DNA from: a virus
Strand: one strand, 5' to 3'
IMG/VR virus record: IMGVR_UViG_3300028392_000003
Location: 1 to 61,887 of that record
Length of the DNA: 61,887 bases
The notes beneath the pieces were generated by a model. It had not been told where the DNA came from. It did no database searches and saw nothing but the letters and a program-made list of their open reading frames with translations. Shown one piece after another: positions 23,997 to 29,817 of this stretch (the stretch's first letter is position 1; each line of letters starts with the position of its first letter). The translations under genes and the position numbers were made by a program.

Positions 23997-24591
23997 GCGT
24001 ATTTACTTCATCCACTTGCTTTACATCTTCGACCTGCTTTACATCTTCTACGTCGACTACTCCCATGAACTTGTTTAGCTTTTCCTTGATCTTTTTGTCA
24101 ATCTCTGAGTCTGACATGTCCGCCTTCTTAATCTCCACCCGTTCCGTAAACAGTGCCACTTCCGTGATGCGTCCCAGCATGTCTAATGCTTTAAGTCTCA
24201 CTCTGGCGTCTGGGTGATTTGTCTCCTCCAGAATTTTGGCTACCGCCATACCGCGTAAATGTTTAGCTTGTTCAACAAACTCCCAGTCATACGCAGCCAG
24301 CATCGCTACTAAATGCCTTACTGCCTCTGGGGTCTTTATTTGGGTGAGTTGGTGTTTTGTTTCTGCAACAGGCGTATTAGTTGAAAGTGCAGTAAATACT
24401 TTTTGCGCTGCTTTGGCGTTGGCTTCCTTGAGCGCCTTGTCATCGTCGTCTACGCCTAGCTTCTCTAGCCATGCCGTGGTATTTACTTGGGCATTGAGTG
24501 TTTGCTCCGGAGAAACTTTATCCAGAGGGATGGCCGCCTTCGCCTTGTGCTCTTGCACAGGGGGTTCAAAATCAATCAAATGTTCGAGCAT
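23965..24591 (-). CDS. terS: Terminase small subunit (candidate)
   Basis: The 208-residue acidic protein lies directly upstream of the large subunit, overlapping it by 32 bp. It has helical repeats (EAVRHLVAMLAAYDWEFVEQ, DARVRLKALDMLGRITEVAL) and a C-terminal internal duplication VEDVKQVEDVKQVDEV. Size and location fit a DNA-recognition subunit of the terminase, but I do not see a clear HTH motif. It is the first gene of the leftward late operon. Confidence 0.65.
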   Translation of the reverse strand: MLEHLIDFEPPVQEHKAKAAIPLDKVSPEQTLNAQVNTTAWLEKLGVDDDDKALKEANAKAAQKVFTALSTNTPVAETKHQLTQIKTPEAVRHLVAMLAAYDWEFVEQAKHLRGMAVAKILEETNHPDARVRLKALDMLGRITEVALFTERVEIKKADMSDSEIDKKIKEKLNKFMGVVDVEDVKQVEDVKQVDEVNTHDSQAEPKPE

Positions 24592-24612
24592 TTACACCTA
24601 AAGGTTTGCGGG

Positions 24613-24641
24613 TTGCGTTCCCGATTGGGCTGAAGTATACT
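24613..24641 (+). promoter_or_regulatory. Rightward promoter candidate upstream of a short terminated RNA
   Basis: TTGCGT (24613-24618) and TATACT (24636-24641) are separated by 17 bp. The -10 box matches consensus at five of six positions; the -35 box matches only TTG. Transcription would start near 24648 and meet the terminator at 24703-24735. Confidence 0.55.
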
Positions 24642-24646
24642 ACTTT

Positions 24647-24673
24647 CTAGTAGGTGTGCAAGCAGTTGCGCAT
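24647..24673 (-). CDS. Possible 8-codon leader minigene
   Basis: On the minus strand, GGAG lies six bases before an ATG (24673) that opens an 8-codon frame, MRNCLHTY, ending at TAG 24647. It precedes the first leftward late gene (24591) by 55 bp. The strong ribosome site suggests that it is translated, as a leader peptide or minigene, if a leftward transcript begins upstream. The same DNA is also part of the candidate rightward small RNA. Confidence 0.35.
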   Translation of the reverse strand: MRNCLHTY

Positions 24674-24735
24674 TTGCTTCTCCTGATGGATGAAACCATC
24701 TTAAGCCCCCTGTGGAAACACCGGGGGCTTTTTTT
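24648..24735 (+). ncRNA. Candidate small RNA (~88 nt) with intrinsic terminator
   Basis: Between a promoter-like pair (24613-24641) and a complete terminator (24703-24735) there is no rightward frame with a ribosome site. The RNA would contain a GATGG/CCATC stem at about 24685-24700 and a final stem-loop with a seven-T tail. It also contains TTCTCCTGAT (24678-24687), the exact complement of ATCAGGAGAA, the ribosome-site leader of several early genes. A regulatory RNA is possible; a leftward minigene on the same DNA is the alternative. Confidence 0.45.
24703..24735 (+). terminator. Strong rightward intrinsic terminator
   Basis: AAGCCCCC and GGGGGCTT form the outer stem, GTG and CAC extend it around a GAAA tetraloop, and seven T follow on the plus strand. 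There is no T-run on the other side, so it acts on rightward transcripts although no rightward gene lies upstream for 8.7 kb. Confidence 0.85.
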
Positions 24736-24754
24736 ATCTAGGGGTGTCTAGAGT

Positions 24755-24784
24755 TAGACAGGGTATTGCTGGATTTTTTATAAA
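24755..24784 (+). promoter_or_regulatory. Early rightward promoter candidate
   Basis: TAGACA (24755-24760) and TATAAA (24779-24784) are separated by 18 bp; each differs from consensus by one base. It lies 20 bp beyond the small-RNA terminator and would produce a structured ~250-nt leader before the gene at 25046. The leader holds hairpins at 24851-24867 and 24904-24920. Confidence 0.6.
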
Positions 24785-24945
24785 ATTTATGGGGTGCGGT
24801 ATTTAGTACTACAGAAAAGTGAAATGTGGTTACGAAACAGTGTTCATGTCCATGCCAATGACGGCATCGTATAAGGGGTGATGGGGGTAGGGTGGGGTCT
24901 AAAGGATACAGATTGTGTCCCTGAGTAATACCAAATACTCCGTCA

Positions 24946-24954
24946 TGCTATAAT
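24946..24954 (+). promoter_or_regulatory. Extended -10 promoter upstream of the first early gene
   Basis: TGCTATAAT gives a perfect TATAAT box with the TG extension that can replace a -35 element. No good -35 box is visible. Transcription would begin near 24961, just before the first copy of the repeated hairpin. Confidence 0.6.
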
Positions 24955-24991
24955 CGGTGCATCGGTTGGGGATTCGCTCTAGCCGATAGAT

Positions 24992-25007
24992 GGGGAGGTT
25001 TCTCCCC
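24992..25007 (+). repeat. Palindromic hairpin repeat, copy 1 of 6
   Basis: GGGGAGGTTTCTCCCC forms a 6-bp GC-rich stem with a short loop. It is the first of six near-identical copies, all between early genes. It lies 26 bp before the ribosome site of the gene at 25046. Confidence 0.85.
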
Positions 25008-25045
25008 ATTTGTATTTCTATCATTCATTCAATCAGGAGTTAATC

Positions 25046-25504
25046 ATGCTAGTTTCACACAATACTTTTTTCCACAAACTCGGTGGCTCTGACCGCCTTA
25101 CGCTCGAAGCGAGCAAGCCTTTGCACGATGCCTACACCAAGGCTACGCCCGAACAACAAAAGGACTTGTTCTCTCGTGCCGTGTTCAACTACACGCTTGG
25201 CAACATGGGCTTTGATGAGACTGATGCCAAGGGTATCAAGACTGTCGAGGGCATCATCGCCAAGACACGCACAGCACGCACCAAGGAGCAAGAACGCATT
25301 GTCAACAGTGCGGGTCAAAAGGCACGCTATCACTTGGTCAATCGTGGCAAGCCGATGCCCGCTAAGAAAGCATCGAGTGGCAAGCAACACTTCACAGTCG
25401 AGCAACGCCACGCCGTTGACAACGCTTTGGCTTCCTTTGAAGCCGAGACACTTGCGGAGCAAGTCAAGATGCTTCGTGCTTACTTGGCTACTTTGGAAGT
25501 TTGA
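25046..25504 (+). CDS. First early protein, unknown function
   Basis: From ATG 25046, preceded by CAGGAG, the product has 152 residues. It is helical and charged (GGSDRLTLEASKPLHDAYTK; TVEGIIAKTRTARTKEQERI) and has no Cys and no membrane segment. It is the first gene after the early promoters and is isolated by hairpins on both sides, and so is probably made early and in quantity. I do not recognise a family; early phage proteins in this place often act on host processes, but that is inference. Confidence 0.7.
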   Translation: MLVSHNTFFHKLGGSDRLTLEASKPLHDAYTKATPEQQKDLFSRAVFNYTLGNMGFDETDAKGIKTVEGIIAKTRTARTKEQERIVNSAGQKARYHLVNRGKPMPAKKASSGKQHFTVEQRHAVDNALASFEAETLAEQVKMLRAYLATLEV

Positions 25505-25506
25505 TT

Positions 25507-25522
25507 GGGGAGATTTCTCCCC
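25507..25522 (+). repeat. Palindromic hairpin repeat, copy 2 of 6
   Basis: GGGGAGATTTCTCCCC lies two bases after the stop of the gene at 25046-25504 and just before the terminator at 25533. Confidence 0.85.
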
Positions 25523-25532
25523 GATTGTTCAT

Positions 25533-25570
25533 GGCGGTGCGGGCGCGAGTCTTCACCGCCGTTTCTTTTT
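25533..25570 (+). terminator. Intrinsic terminator after the first early gene
   Basis: GGCGGTG (25533-25539) pairs with CACCGCC (25554-25560) and is followed by GTTTCTTTTT. It should end or attenuate the first early transcript before the next small gene. Confidence 0.7.
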
Positions 25571-25593
25571 GTGTCTAACCTTTGGAGTTCATC

Positions 25594-25737
25594 ATGTATT
25601 ACAAAAGCAAAGTCTTGCGCCTTGGCGCATTTTGGAAGGTTCAAATCCACTTCTTGGGTAACTGGGAAACCATGCCCGACAACTTCTGCACTCGTGCCGA
25701 AGCCCGCAACGCTCAACAATACTGGAGAAACAAATGA
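25594..25737 (+). CDS. Small early protein, unknown function
   Basis: A 47-codon frame with ribosome site TTGGAG before ATG 25594. The product starts MYYKSKVLRLGAFWKVQIHF and has an aromatic, basic character. It overlaps the next small gene by 4 bp (ATGA). No family is recognised. Tight coupling and a good ribosome site support expression. Confidence 0.6.
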   Translation: MYYKSKVLRLGAFWKVQIHFLGNWETMPDNFCTRAEARNAQQYWRNK

Positions 25738-25847
25738 AACTACGCCACATCAAACGCACTCTAAACACACGCCCTGTCTCTGTTTGGGAATGGGCAAGCA
25801 CTTACTACTCTCTGCGCTTCGAGCGCAAGATGTATCGTCTTCGGTAG
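25734..25847 (+). CDS. Small basic early protein, unknown function
   Basis: A 37-codon frame starts at 25734, overlapping the previous stop, with GGAGAAACAA as ribosome site inside the previous gene. The product (MKLRHIKRTLNTRPVSVWEW at the start) is very basic and contains Trp and Tyr residues. Two stem-loops follow at once. No family is recognised. Confidence 0.55.
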   Translation: MKLRHIKRTLNTRPVSVWEWASTYYSLRFERKMYRLR

Positions 25848-25855
25848 GAGATTCT

Positions 25856-25898
25856 GCAAGCCTAGCGTGCTAGGTTTGCGGGGCAATCTTGCCCTTTT
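25856..25898 (+). terminator. Double stem-loop between small early genes
   Basis: A long hairpin (25856-25879, GCAAGCCTAGC paired with GCTAGGTTTGC) is followed by GGGCAA/TTGCCC (25881-25894) with a four-T tail. The second looks like a weak terminator or attenuator before the membrane-protein gene at 25914. Confidence 0.6.
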
Positions 25899-25913
25899 CA
25901 TCAGGAGAAAATC

Positions 25914-26093
25914 ATGAAAGCAGCAGTCATCATCTCTCACATGGCACTGGCGCAAATGCTCGTGCTATCCACTCTCGTGGGCATCTTTGCACTACAAGAC
26001 CAAGGCGGGTATCTCTCCATGTTCTTGTGTGTCGCTTCACCCTTTGTTCTCGGTCTTCAAATCATGTTCATCGTCAGTTCATTCAAGGAGTAA
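25914..26093 (+). CDS. Small early membrane protein with two TM segments
   Basis: A 59-codon frame from ATG 25914 with ribosome site CAGGAGAAAATC. The product has two hydrophobic segments (about residues 4-26 and 34-55) joined by a short polar turn (ALQDQGGYLS), a hairpin topology. Small early membrane proteins of phages often alter the host envelope or exclude other phages, but nothing here identifies the target. Confidence 0.65.
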   Translation: MKAAVIISHMALAQMLVLSTLVGIFALQDQGGYLSMFLCVASPFVLGLQIMFIVSSFKE

Positions 26094-26098
26094 TCATC

Positions 26099-26332
26099 AT
26101 GCGTAAATTCCAACAACTCAAGACAGTAGCCAACATTCCTACACCCAAGGGCACACTCGTAGTCCAAGACTACTACCCAAGCAAGCCACACGATAAGAAG
26201 TGGCGTGAGTATGTCCTCCACTGTGCTGGCTTCATAGGTGGCAAGGGCTTAGTCTTCACAAGCGAAGACGCACGCAACAAATGGGTAGCCCAACAAGGCG
26301 TAAGCATGGTTCAACAGCCCCTTGCTTGGTAA
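26099..26332 (+). CDS. Small early protein, unknown function
   Basis: From ATG 26099, 5 bp after the previous stop and preceded by AAGGAG, the product has 77 residues (MRKFQQLKTVANIPTPKGTL). It is basic, with strand and helix parts (LVVQDYYPSKPHDKKW; SEDARNKWVAQQGVSM). A longer frame upstream overlaps the membrane-protein gene and is not used. No family is recognised. It is followed by a hairpin repeat copy and the origin-like region. Confidence 0.65.
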   Translation: MRKFQQLKTVANIPTPKGTLVVQDYYPSKPHDKKWREYVLHCAGFIGGKGLVFTSEDARNKWVAQQGVSMVQQPLAW

Positions 26333-26337
26333 ATATC

Positions 26338-26353
26338 GGGGAGATTCCTCCCC
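26338..26353 (+). repeat. Palindromic hairpin repeat, copy 3 of 6
   Basis: GGGGAGATTCCTCCCC directly follows the stop of the gene at 26099-26332 and marks the left edge of the origin-like region. Confidence 0.85.
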
Positions 26354-26390
26354 ATTTGTTATTTCTACTGCGAAATTACATTTAAAAAAA

Positions 26391-26432
26391 TACCTATCCG
26401 TAATTTCGCACACTATCCAAAAGTTCGGACAC
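26391..26432 (+). repeat. Left arm of 42-bp imperfect inverted repeat
   Basis: Starts TACCTATCCGTAATTTCGCA and ends AAAAGTTCGGACAC. The reverse complement of 26661-26702 matches it at 36 of 42 positions. It contains one GTAATTTCGCA copy. Confidence 0.85.
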
Positions 26433-26660
26433 CGAATTCGTGGCGTCAATGCTGGCGTTCCGACAAAACCGTCCTATATATATATCTATTTATTTATTTA
26501 TATATATAAGGAGGGGAGTATTTATATATGTGCATATTTTCTTGCTTGTAATTTCGCAGGTTTTTATACACCTTTGTATGCTTTGGTTAGTGTCTCCACA
26601 ATTTTGGATAGATACCACGGACACTTTTGCTCCATCGTCAAGGCTCATGCGGGCTACCGA

Positions 26661-26702
26661 GTGTCGCAACTCTTGGATAGTGTAAGAAATAACGGATAGG
26701 TA
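26661..26702 (-). repeat. Right arm of 42-bp imperfect inverted repeat
   Basis: On the minus strand it starts TACCTATCCGTTATTTCTTA and ends AGAGTTGCGACAC. It stops 3 bp before the TATAAT box of the gene at 26736, so a protein bound here would sit over the -35 region of that promoter. Confidence 0.85.
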
Positions 26703-26705
26703 GGA

Positions 26706-26711
26706 TATAAT
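26706..26711 (+). promoter_or_regulatory. -10 box next to the inverted-repeat arm
   Basis: A perfect TATAAT lies 24 bp before the ATG at 26736. No clear -35 box is present; the inverted-repeat arm occupies that place, which suggests an activator or repressor site. Confidence 0.55.
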
Positions 26712-26735
26712 TTCTAATTTCTCTGGAGAAATAAC

Positions 26736-27431
26736 ATGACTTTCGCATACCCCAAATACATAAAACTCACGCTCAATCAAGTGATGACAGATTTATCAAC
26801 GCAAGACCTACCATCACACATCAAACAAGAAATCATCGAAAGCGTGAGAAATGAGAAGCAACGCTTGCGCTCCATCAAGTCGCAGAAGAATCAGCACACA
26901 CGCCTTTGGGCAGAACTACGCCAACCCCTTGAATACGAAATGCGTTTGGTTCGGCGAATGGTTGCCTACAAAAATGGCGAAACCCTGAGAAATGATGCGC
27001 TCAATGGGTATCTTTTGGTGCTTGGGAAATTACACGAGCGACTACACAAACTGTCGCAAGATGGCGCAACCATGCCAAGTGAGGTAGCCAAGGACAAGCA
27101 GTATCCCAACAATGGTGTGCATTGGTCTGACTGGGTTAAGCGTGAGGTCAAAGATGCCGTGCTCGAACTGTTCGATGCGATACCCAAACAAGGGCAGAAG
27201 GTGAAAGTCCCATTCGAGCGCAAGATACCCAAGGCACTACACGCACAACTCAAGTCAAGGCTTAGACAACGCACCGAGAAGGAACTTGTCAACGAGCAAC
27301 GCAAGCAAACAGTGGACTACACCGAGGGGCGGGCGTCCACCATCACCAAGATAACGCAAGCCCTCGCATGGGTAGACGCTAGTGCGGAGGGCGAAGCCTT
27401 GCCAACAACATGGCATGGCTTCTTTAAATGA
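26736..27431 (+). CDS. Basic helical protein downstream of the origin-like region (initiator candidate)
   Basis: The 231-residue protein starts after TCTGGAG and is rich in Lys, Arg and Glu. It contains helical stretches (NEKQRLRSIKSQKNQHTRLW; RKIPKALHAQLKSRLRQRTE) and a segment WSDWVKREVKDAVLELFDAI. I do not recognise a domain. Its location beside the inverted repeats and its charge would suit a DNA-binding protein that acts at those repeats and controls its own promoter, but this is inference. It is bounded by hairpin repeats on both sides. Confidence 0.65.
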   Translation: MTFAYPKYIKLTLNQVMTDLSTQDLPSHIKQEIIESVRNEKQRLRSIKSQKNQHTRLWAELRQPLEYEMRLVRRMVAYKNGETLRNDALNGYLLVLGKLHERLHKLSQDGATMPSEVAKDKQYPNNGVHWSDWVKREVKDAVLELFDAIPKQGQKVKVPFERKIPKALHAQLKSRLRQRTEKELVNEQRKQTVDYTEGRASTITKITQALAWVDASAEGEALPTTWHGFFK

Positions 27432-27449
27432 CCAATGTTTGTAGATTTC

Positions 27450-27465
27450 GGGGAGATTTCTCCCC
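27450..27465 (+). repeat. Palindromic hairpin repeat, copy 4 of 6
   Basis: GGGGAGATTTCTCCCC lies 19 bp after the stop of the gene at 26736-27431. A longer stem (TGGGCTA with TAGCCCA, about 27488-27520) follows before the next ribosome site. Confidence 0.85.
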
Positions 27466-27537
27466 AAAAGTGTTCGGCAGTTTCGTTGGGCTATGCCGTG
27501 CACCATCCCGTTAGTAGCCCACATCAGGAGAAATGAA

Positions 27538-27777
27538 ATGTTAAGAGTAATCGTAGTTCTTGAGTTCAATGGCATCAACGATGCCGATAGTGAGAAAGCC
27601 AGCAACATCACAGACAGCATCACCGATGAGTGTCTGATTCTGCAACACGAGTTGGGTGCGGATGCTTGCTATGTCGATGATGTAGTAGTGGAGATAGAAG
27701 AGGAAGAAGAGACATACGACGAGTTCGGTGTCAACACCAAGAACAGTTTCAACACACCACCAAAGGAAGAAGCATGA
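27538..27777 (+). CDS. Small acidic protein, paralogue of 31228-31395
   Basis: From ATG 27538 (ribosome site CAGGAGAAATGAA) the product has 79 residues. The first 53 residues (MLRVIVVLEFNGINDADSEK; LGADACYVDDVVVEI) match the pattern of the protein at 31228-31395 (IVxFEFxxIxDxxSxxA and the CxVDD end). The rest is an acidic tail (EEEEETYDEFG). It overlaps the next gene by 4 bp. No outside family is recognised. It lies just upstream of the amidoligase genes. Confidence 0.65.
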   Translation: MLRVIVVLEFNGINDADSEKASNITDSITDECLILQHELGADACYVDDVVVEIEEEEETYDEFGVNTKNSFNTPPKEEA

Positions 27778-28001
27778 GAACAGTATCAATCGGTTTCTAT
27801 AAAGACAACGGCGACTTTGCCATCGTATCTACGCTCAACAACAACGAGGGGCGTATGAGTGACCAAGCGTTTGACGCATTGGTAAAGCAAGTGTCGGCGT
27901 TACTTGTTCCGCATTTAGGTATGTGGCACACCTTTGTGCTCGAGCGTCAAGACACGCCCGACTATGTAACTTTAGAAGAAGGAGATTACCAAGGCACATA
28001 A
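27774..28001 (+). CDS. Small protein upstream of the amidoligase, unknown function
   Basis: The 75-residue protein starts MRTVSIGFYKDNGDFAIVST with its ATG overlapping the previous stop. It has a strand-turn-helix appearance (GRMSDQAFDALVKQVSALLV) and an acidic C-terminus. No family is recognised. It closes a short transcription unit before the hairpin copy at 28029. Confidence 0.6.
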   Translation: MRTVSIGFYKDNGDFAIVSTLNNNEGRMSDQAFDALVKQVSALLVPHLGMWHTFVLERQDTPDYVTLEEGDYQGT

Positions 28002-28028
28002 CCAAGGGACTAGCGTATCCCATTCATC

Positions 28029-28044
28029 GGGGAGGAATCTCCCC
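28029..28044 (+). repeat. Palindromic hairpin repeat, copy 5 of 6
   Basis: GGGGAGGAATCTCCCC lies 25 bp before the start codon of the amidoligase gene; the ribosome site TCAGGAG lies between them. Confidence 0.85.
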
Positions 28045-28068
28045 ATTCATTCAATCAGGAGAATCAAA

Positions 28069-29790
28069 ATGAAATTATTCTTTGTCACTTATCGTGATGT
28101 CAATTCAAACTTTTCGCGTGCAATCGTTGGTCAAATCGGCACTAAGTATGCAGTCGCTCGTATCTTTGCAGGTGTTCAGCACAGTGTGTTCAGTGAGGCT
28201 ATGTTCGCAACCTCTCGTTACTCTCGTAACTATGAGACACGCTCTCGTGCCATTCTTGGTGCTCGGCATATCGAAGATGTCCTCAATATTATTGACGATG
28301 TAACTGAGGTGCACATAGCACCGATGACTGCGTATCAACGCAAAATCATCAAGACCTTTGGGCGTGTGATGTATCGAGAGATGCTTAATTCGTTCTACAT
28401 GGTGTCCGATACCGTTAGTCAAAACAGAGTCTACTCACGCTTGGTCAACGAGTATTACAGCACCGATACCAAGCAGGGGTATTTCCAATGGCGTGGCTGT
28501 TCTGTGTATCCCAACAAATACAAACAGGTGCGTCAGTTATATGCTGACCTCGGCAAGTTAGTTGCTCAAGCGGTTCACGATGGCGATACTAGCCCAGTCG
28601 CTGAGTTCATCATGAACGAGTGCACTGGCTCAGGTGTCGACAACATAGCGTTGTATCAGAAGATTAGTGAGGTGCTTGAACTAGACATCACGCACTGCGA
28701 CTGCGGGCATCTTGAACACAACGACAACACGCATGAGGTTGGGCGTCGTAACTCTGACACATGGTGTGACAACTGCTTCTCTGAGGACGCTGTGTATGTT
28801 GAGAATCGTGACGAGTATTGGTCACGAGACGATGCGTATTACCACGAGAGCGATGGCTGTTACTACTCGTATGAGGAAGAAGACGAGTATGACGATGATG
28901 ACGACAGCGACCAAGACAGCGATATGCTCATGTCTTACAGCACCAATGTGCTCAACTTCTTATCCAAGGACACCACCATCAACTCTTCTCCGCATGGCGA
29001 GTTCCTCATGGGTATTGAGTTCGAGATGGAGACCAAGGAGGGTTGCTCAGTCAATGCTGCGGTGTCCGATGTGCGTAGCCAACTCGGTGAGGAGTATTGC
29101 GTGTGTAAGTCAGACGGCTCGCTTGGCTCGTATGGCTTGGAGATTGTGACTGCGCCCCGTGGTCTTGCCGAGCACATCAAACGCTTCAAGAGTTGGGAGG
29201 TTGACTCGAGCTATCGTGCGTGGGATACCAAGCGTTGCGGTCTTCATGTGCACATCGACTCTCATGCGTTCACGCAGATGACTCTCGGCAAGTTTCTTAT
29301 GCTTATCAACAGCGAGAGCAATGTCGAGTTCATACGCAAGATTGCAGGTCGCCATCCCAACACCGATGACCAAGCCCGTAGTTACTGTGCGTCTGAGCAT
29401 CAGTCCATCCTCGTCAACCCCAAGAAGGCAGTCAAGGACAAGTCGCATGAACGCTATCGCATGGTCAATCTACAGAACCTCGGTTGCAAGGAGTCCAAGC
29501 GTCTGACTGGTATGTCCGCATACGAGGGCAAGTATGACACTGTCGAGTTGCGTATCTTCCGTGCGTCTCTCAACAAGCCTCGTATGTTGGCGCAGATTGA
29601 GTTCACTCATGCGTGTGTCAACTTCTGTCGTGTCGCATCGTGGCGTGACTTGAACCAAGTCAGCTTCGTCAAGTGGCTCAAGACTGTATCGAGTCTGTAT
29701 CCCAACCTTGCCGATTGGTATGGCGTGCGTCGTCGCAACACCAAGGTTACTGCTGAGTCGCAATGTCGTGACACAGTTGAGTCAGTTTAA
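28069..29790 (+). CDS. Amidoligase (glutamine-synthetase-like COOH-NH2 ligase) with zinc-finger and acidic linker
   Basis: The 573-residue protein has an N-terminal ~200-residue part of unknown fold, then a probable zinc site (C210, C212, C233, C236) with aromatic/acidic repeats, and a very acidic linker (residues 268-285). The C-terminal half, about 312-560, carries the amidoligase signature: MGIEFEME (314-321), KSDGSL (347-352), LEIVTAP (357-363), CGLHVHID (390-397), RYRMVNLQ (463-470 region) and TVELRIFRAS (491-500). Members of this family are predicted to join amino groups or ammonia to carboxylates using ATP. The next gene is a class II glutamine amidotransferase, a natural ammonia source. 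The substrate is unknown. Confidence 0.8.
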   Translation: MKLFFVTYRDVNSNFSRAIVGQIGTKYAVARIFAGVQHSVFSEAMFATSRYSRNYETRSRAILGARHIEDVLNIIDDVTEVHIAPMTAYQRKIIKTFGRVMYREMLNSFYMVSDTVSQNRVYSRLVNEYYSTDTKQGYFQWRGCSVYPNKYKQVRQLYADLGKLVAQAVHDGDTSPVAEFIMNECTGSGVDNIALYQKISEVLELDITHCDCGHLEHNDNTHEVGRRNSDTWCDNCFSEDAVYVENRDEYWSRDDAYYHESDGCYYSYEEEDEYDDDDDSDQDSDMLMSYSTNVLNFLSKDTTINSSPHGEFLMGIEFEMETKEGCSVNAAVSDVRSQLGEEYCVCKSDGSLGSYGLEIVTAPRGLAEHIKRFKSWEVDSSYRAWDTKRCGLHVHIDSHAFTQMTLGKFLMLINSESNVEFIRKIAGRHPNTDDQARSYCASEHQSILVNPKKAVKDKSHERYRMVNLQNLGCKESKRLTGMSAYEGKYDTVELRIFRASLNKPRMLAQIEFTHACVNFCRVASWRDLNQVSFVKWLKTVSSLYPNLADWYGVRRRNTKVTAESQCRDTVESV

Positions 29791-29817
29791 TTTTTACAAT
29801 CATCAGGAGTATTTAAT

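Larger units (their letters stand above)
26361..26711. other. Origin-like control region: inverted repeats, iteron-like motifs, A+T-rich core
   Basis: No convincing gene lies in 26333-26735. The region has (a) 42-bp inverted-repeat arms at 26391-26432 and 26661-26702, matching at 36 of 42 positions; (b) a third partial copy of the arm motif (CTATCCAAAA...GACAC) inverted at 26590-26624; (c) TGCGAAATTAC at 26369-26379, inverted as GTAATTTCGCA at 26400-26410 and 26548-26558; (d) a nearly pure A/T stretch at about 26474-26508. A perfect TATAAT (26706-26711) abuts the right arm. Such a set fits an origin with an initiator binding site and a melting zone that also controls the next gene. The function is inferred. 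Confidence 0.6.

Noticed and set aside
25630-25650. GGTTCAAATCC resembling a tRNA T-arm
   Set aside because: No matching acceptor, D or anticodon arms around it, and it lies in a small gene with a good ribosome site.
26527-26550. Seven-codon frame MCIFSCL after AAGGAGG in the A/T-rich stretch
   Set aside because: The spacing from the ribosome site is long and the frame lies inside the control region; too little to call a minigene.
26322-26699. Rightward frame of 125 codons across the origin-like region
   Set aside because: It crosses both inverted-repeat arms and the A/T stretch, has low-complexity composition, no ribosome site and no family resemblance; the repeats explain the DNA better.
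28712-29149. 145-codon frame inside the amidoligase gene
   Set aside because: Thr/Met/Arg-rich out-of-frame reading of the acidic linker; the amidoligase motifs in the main frame are decisive.
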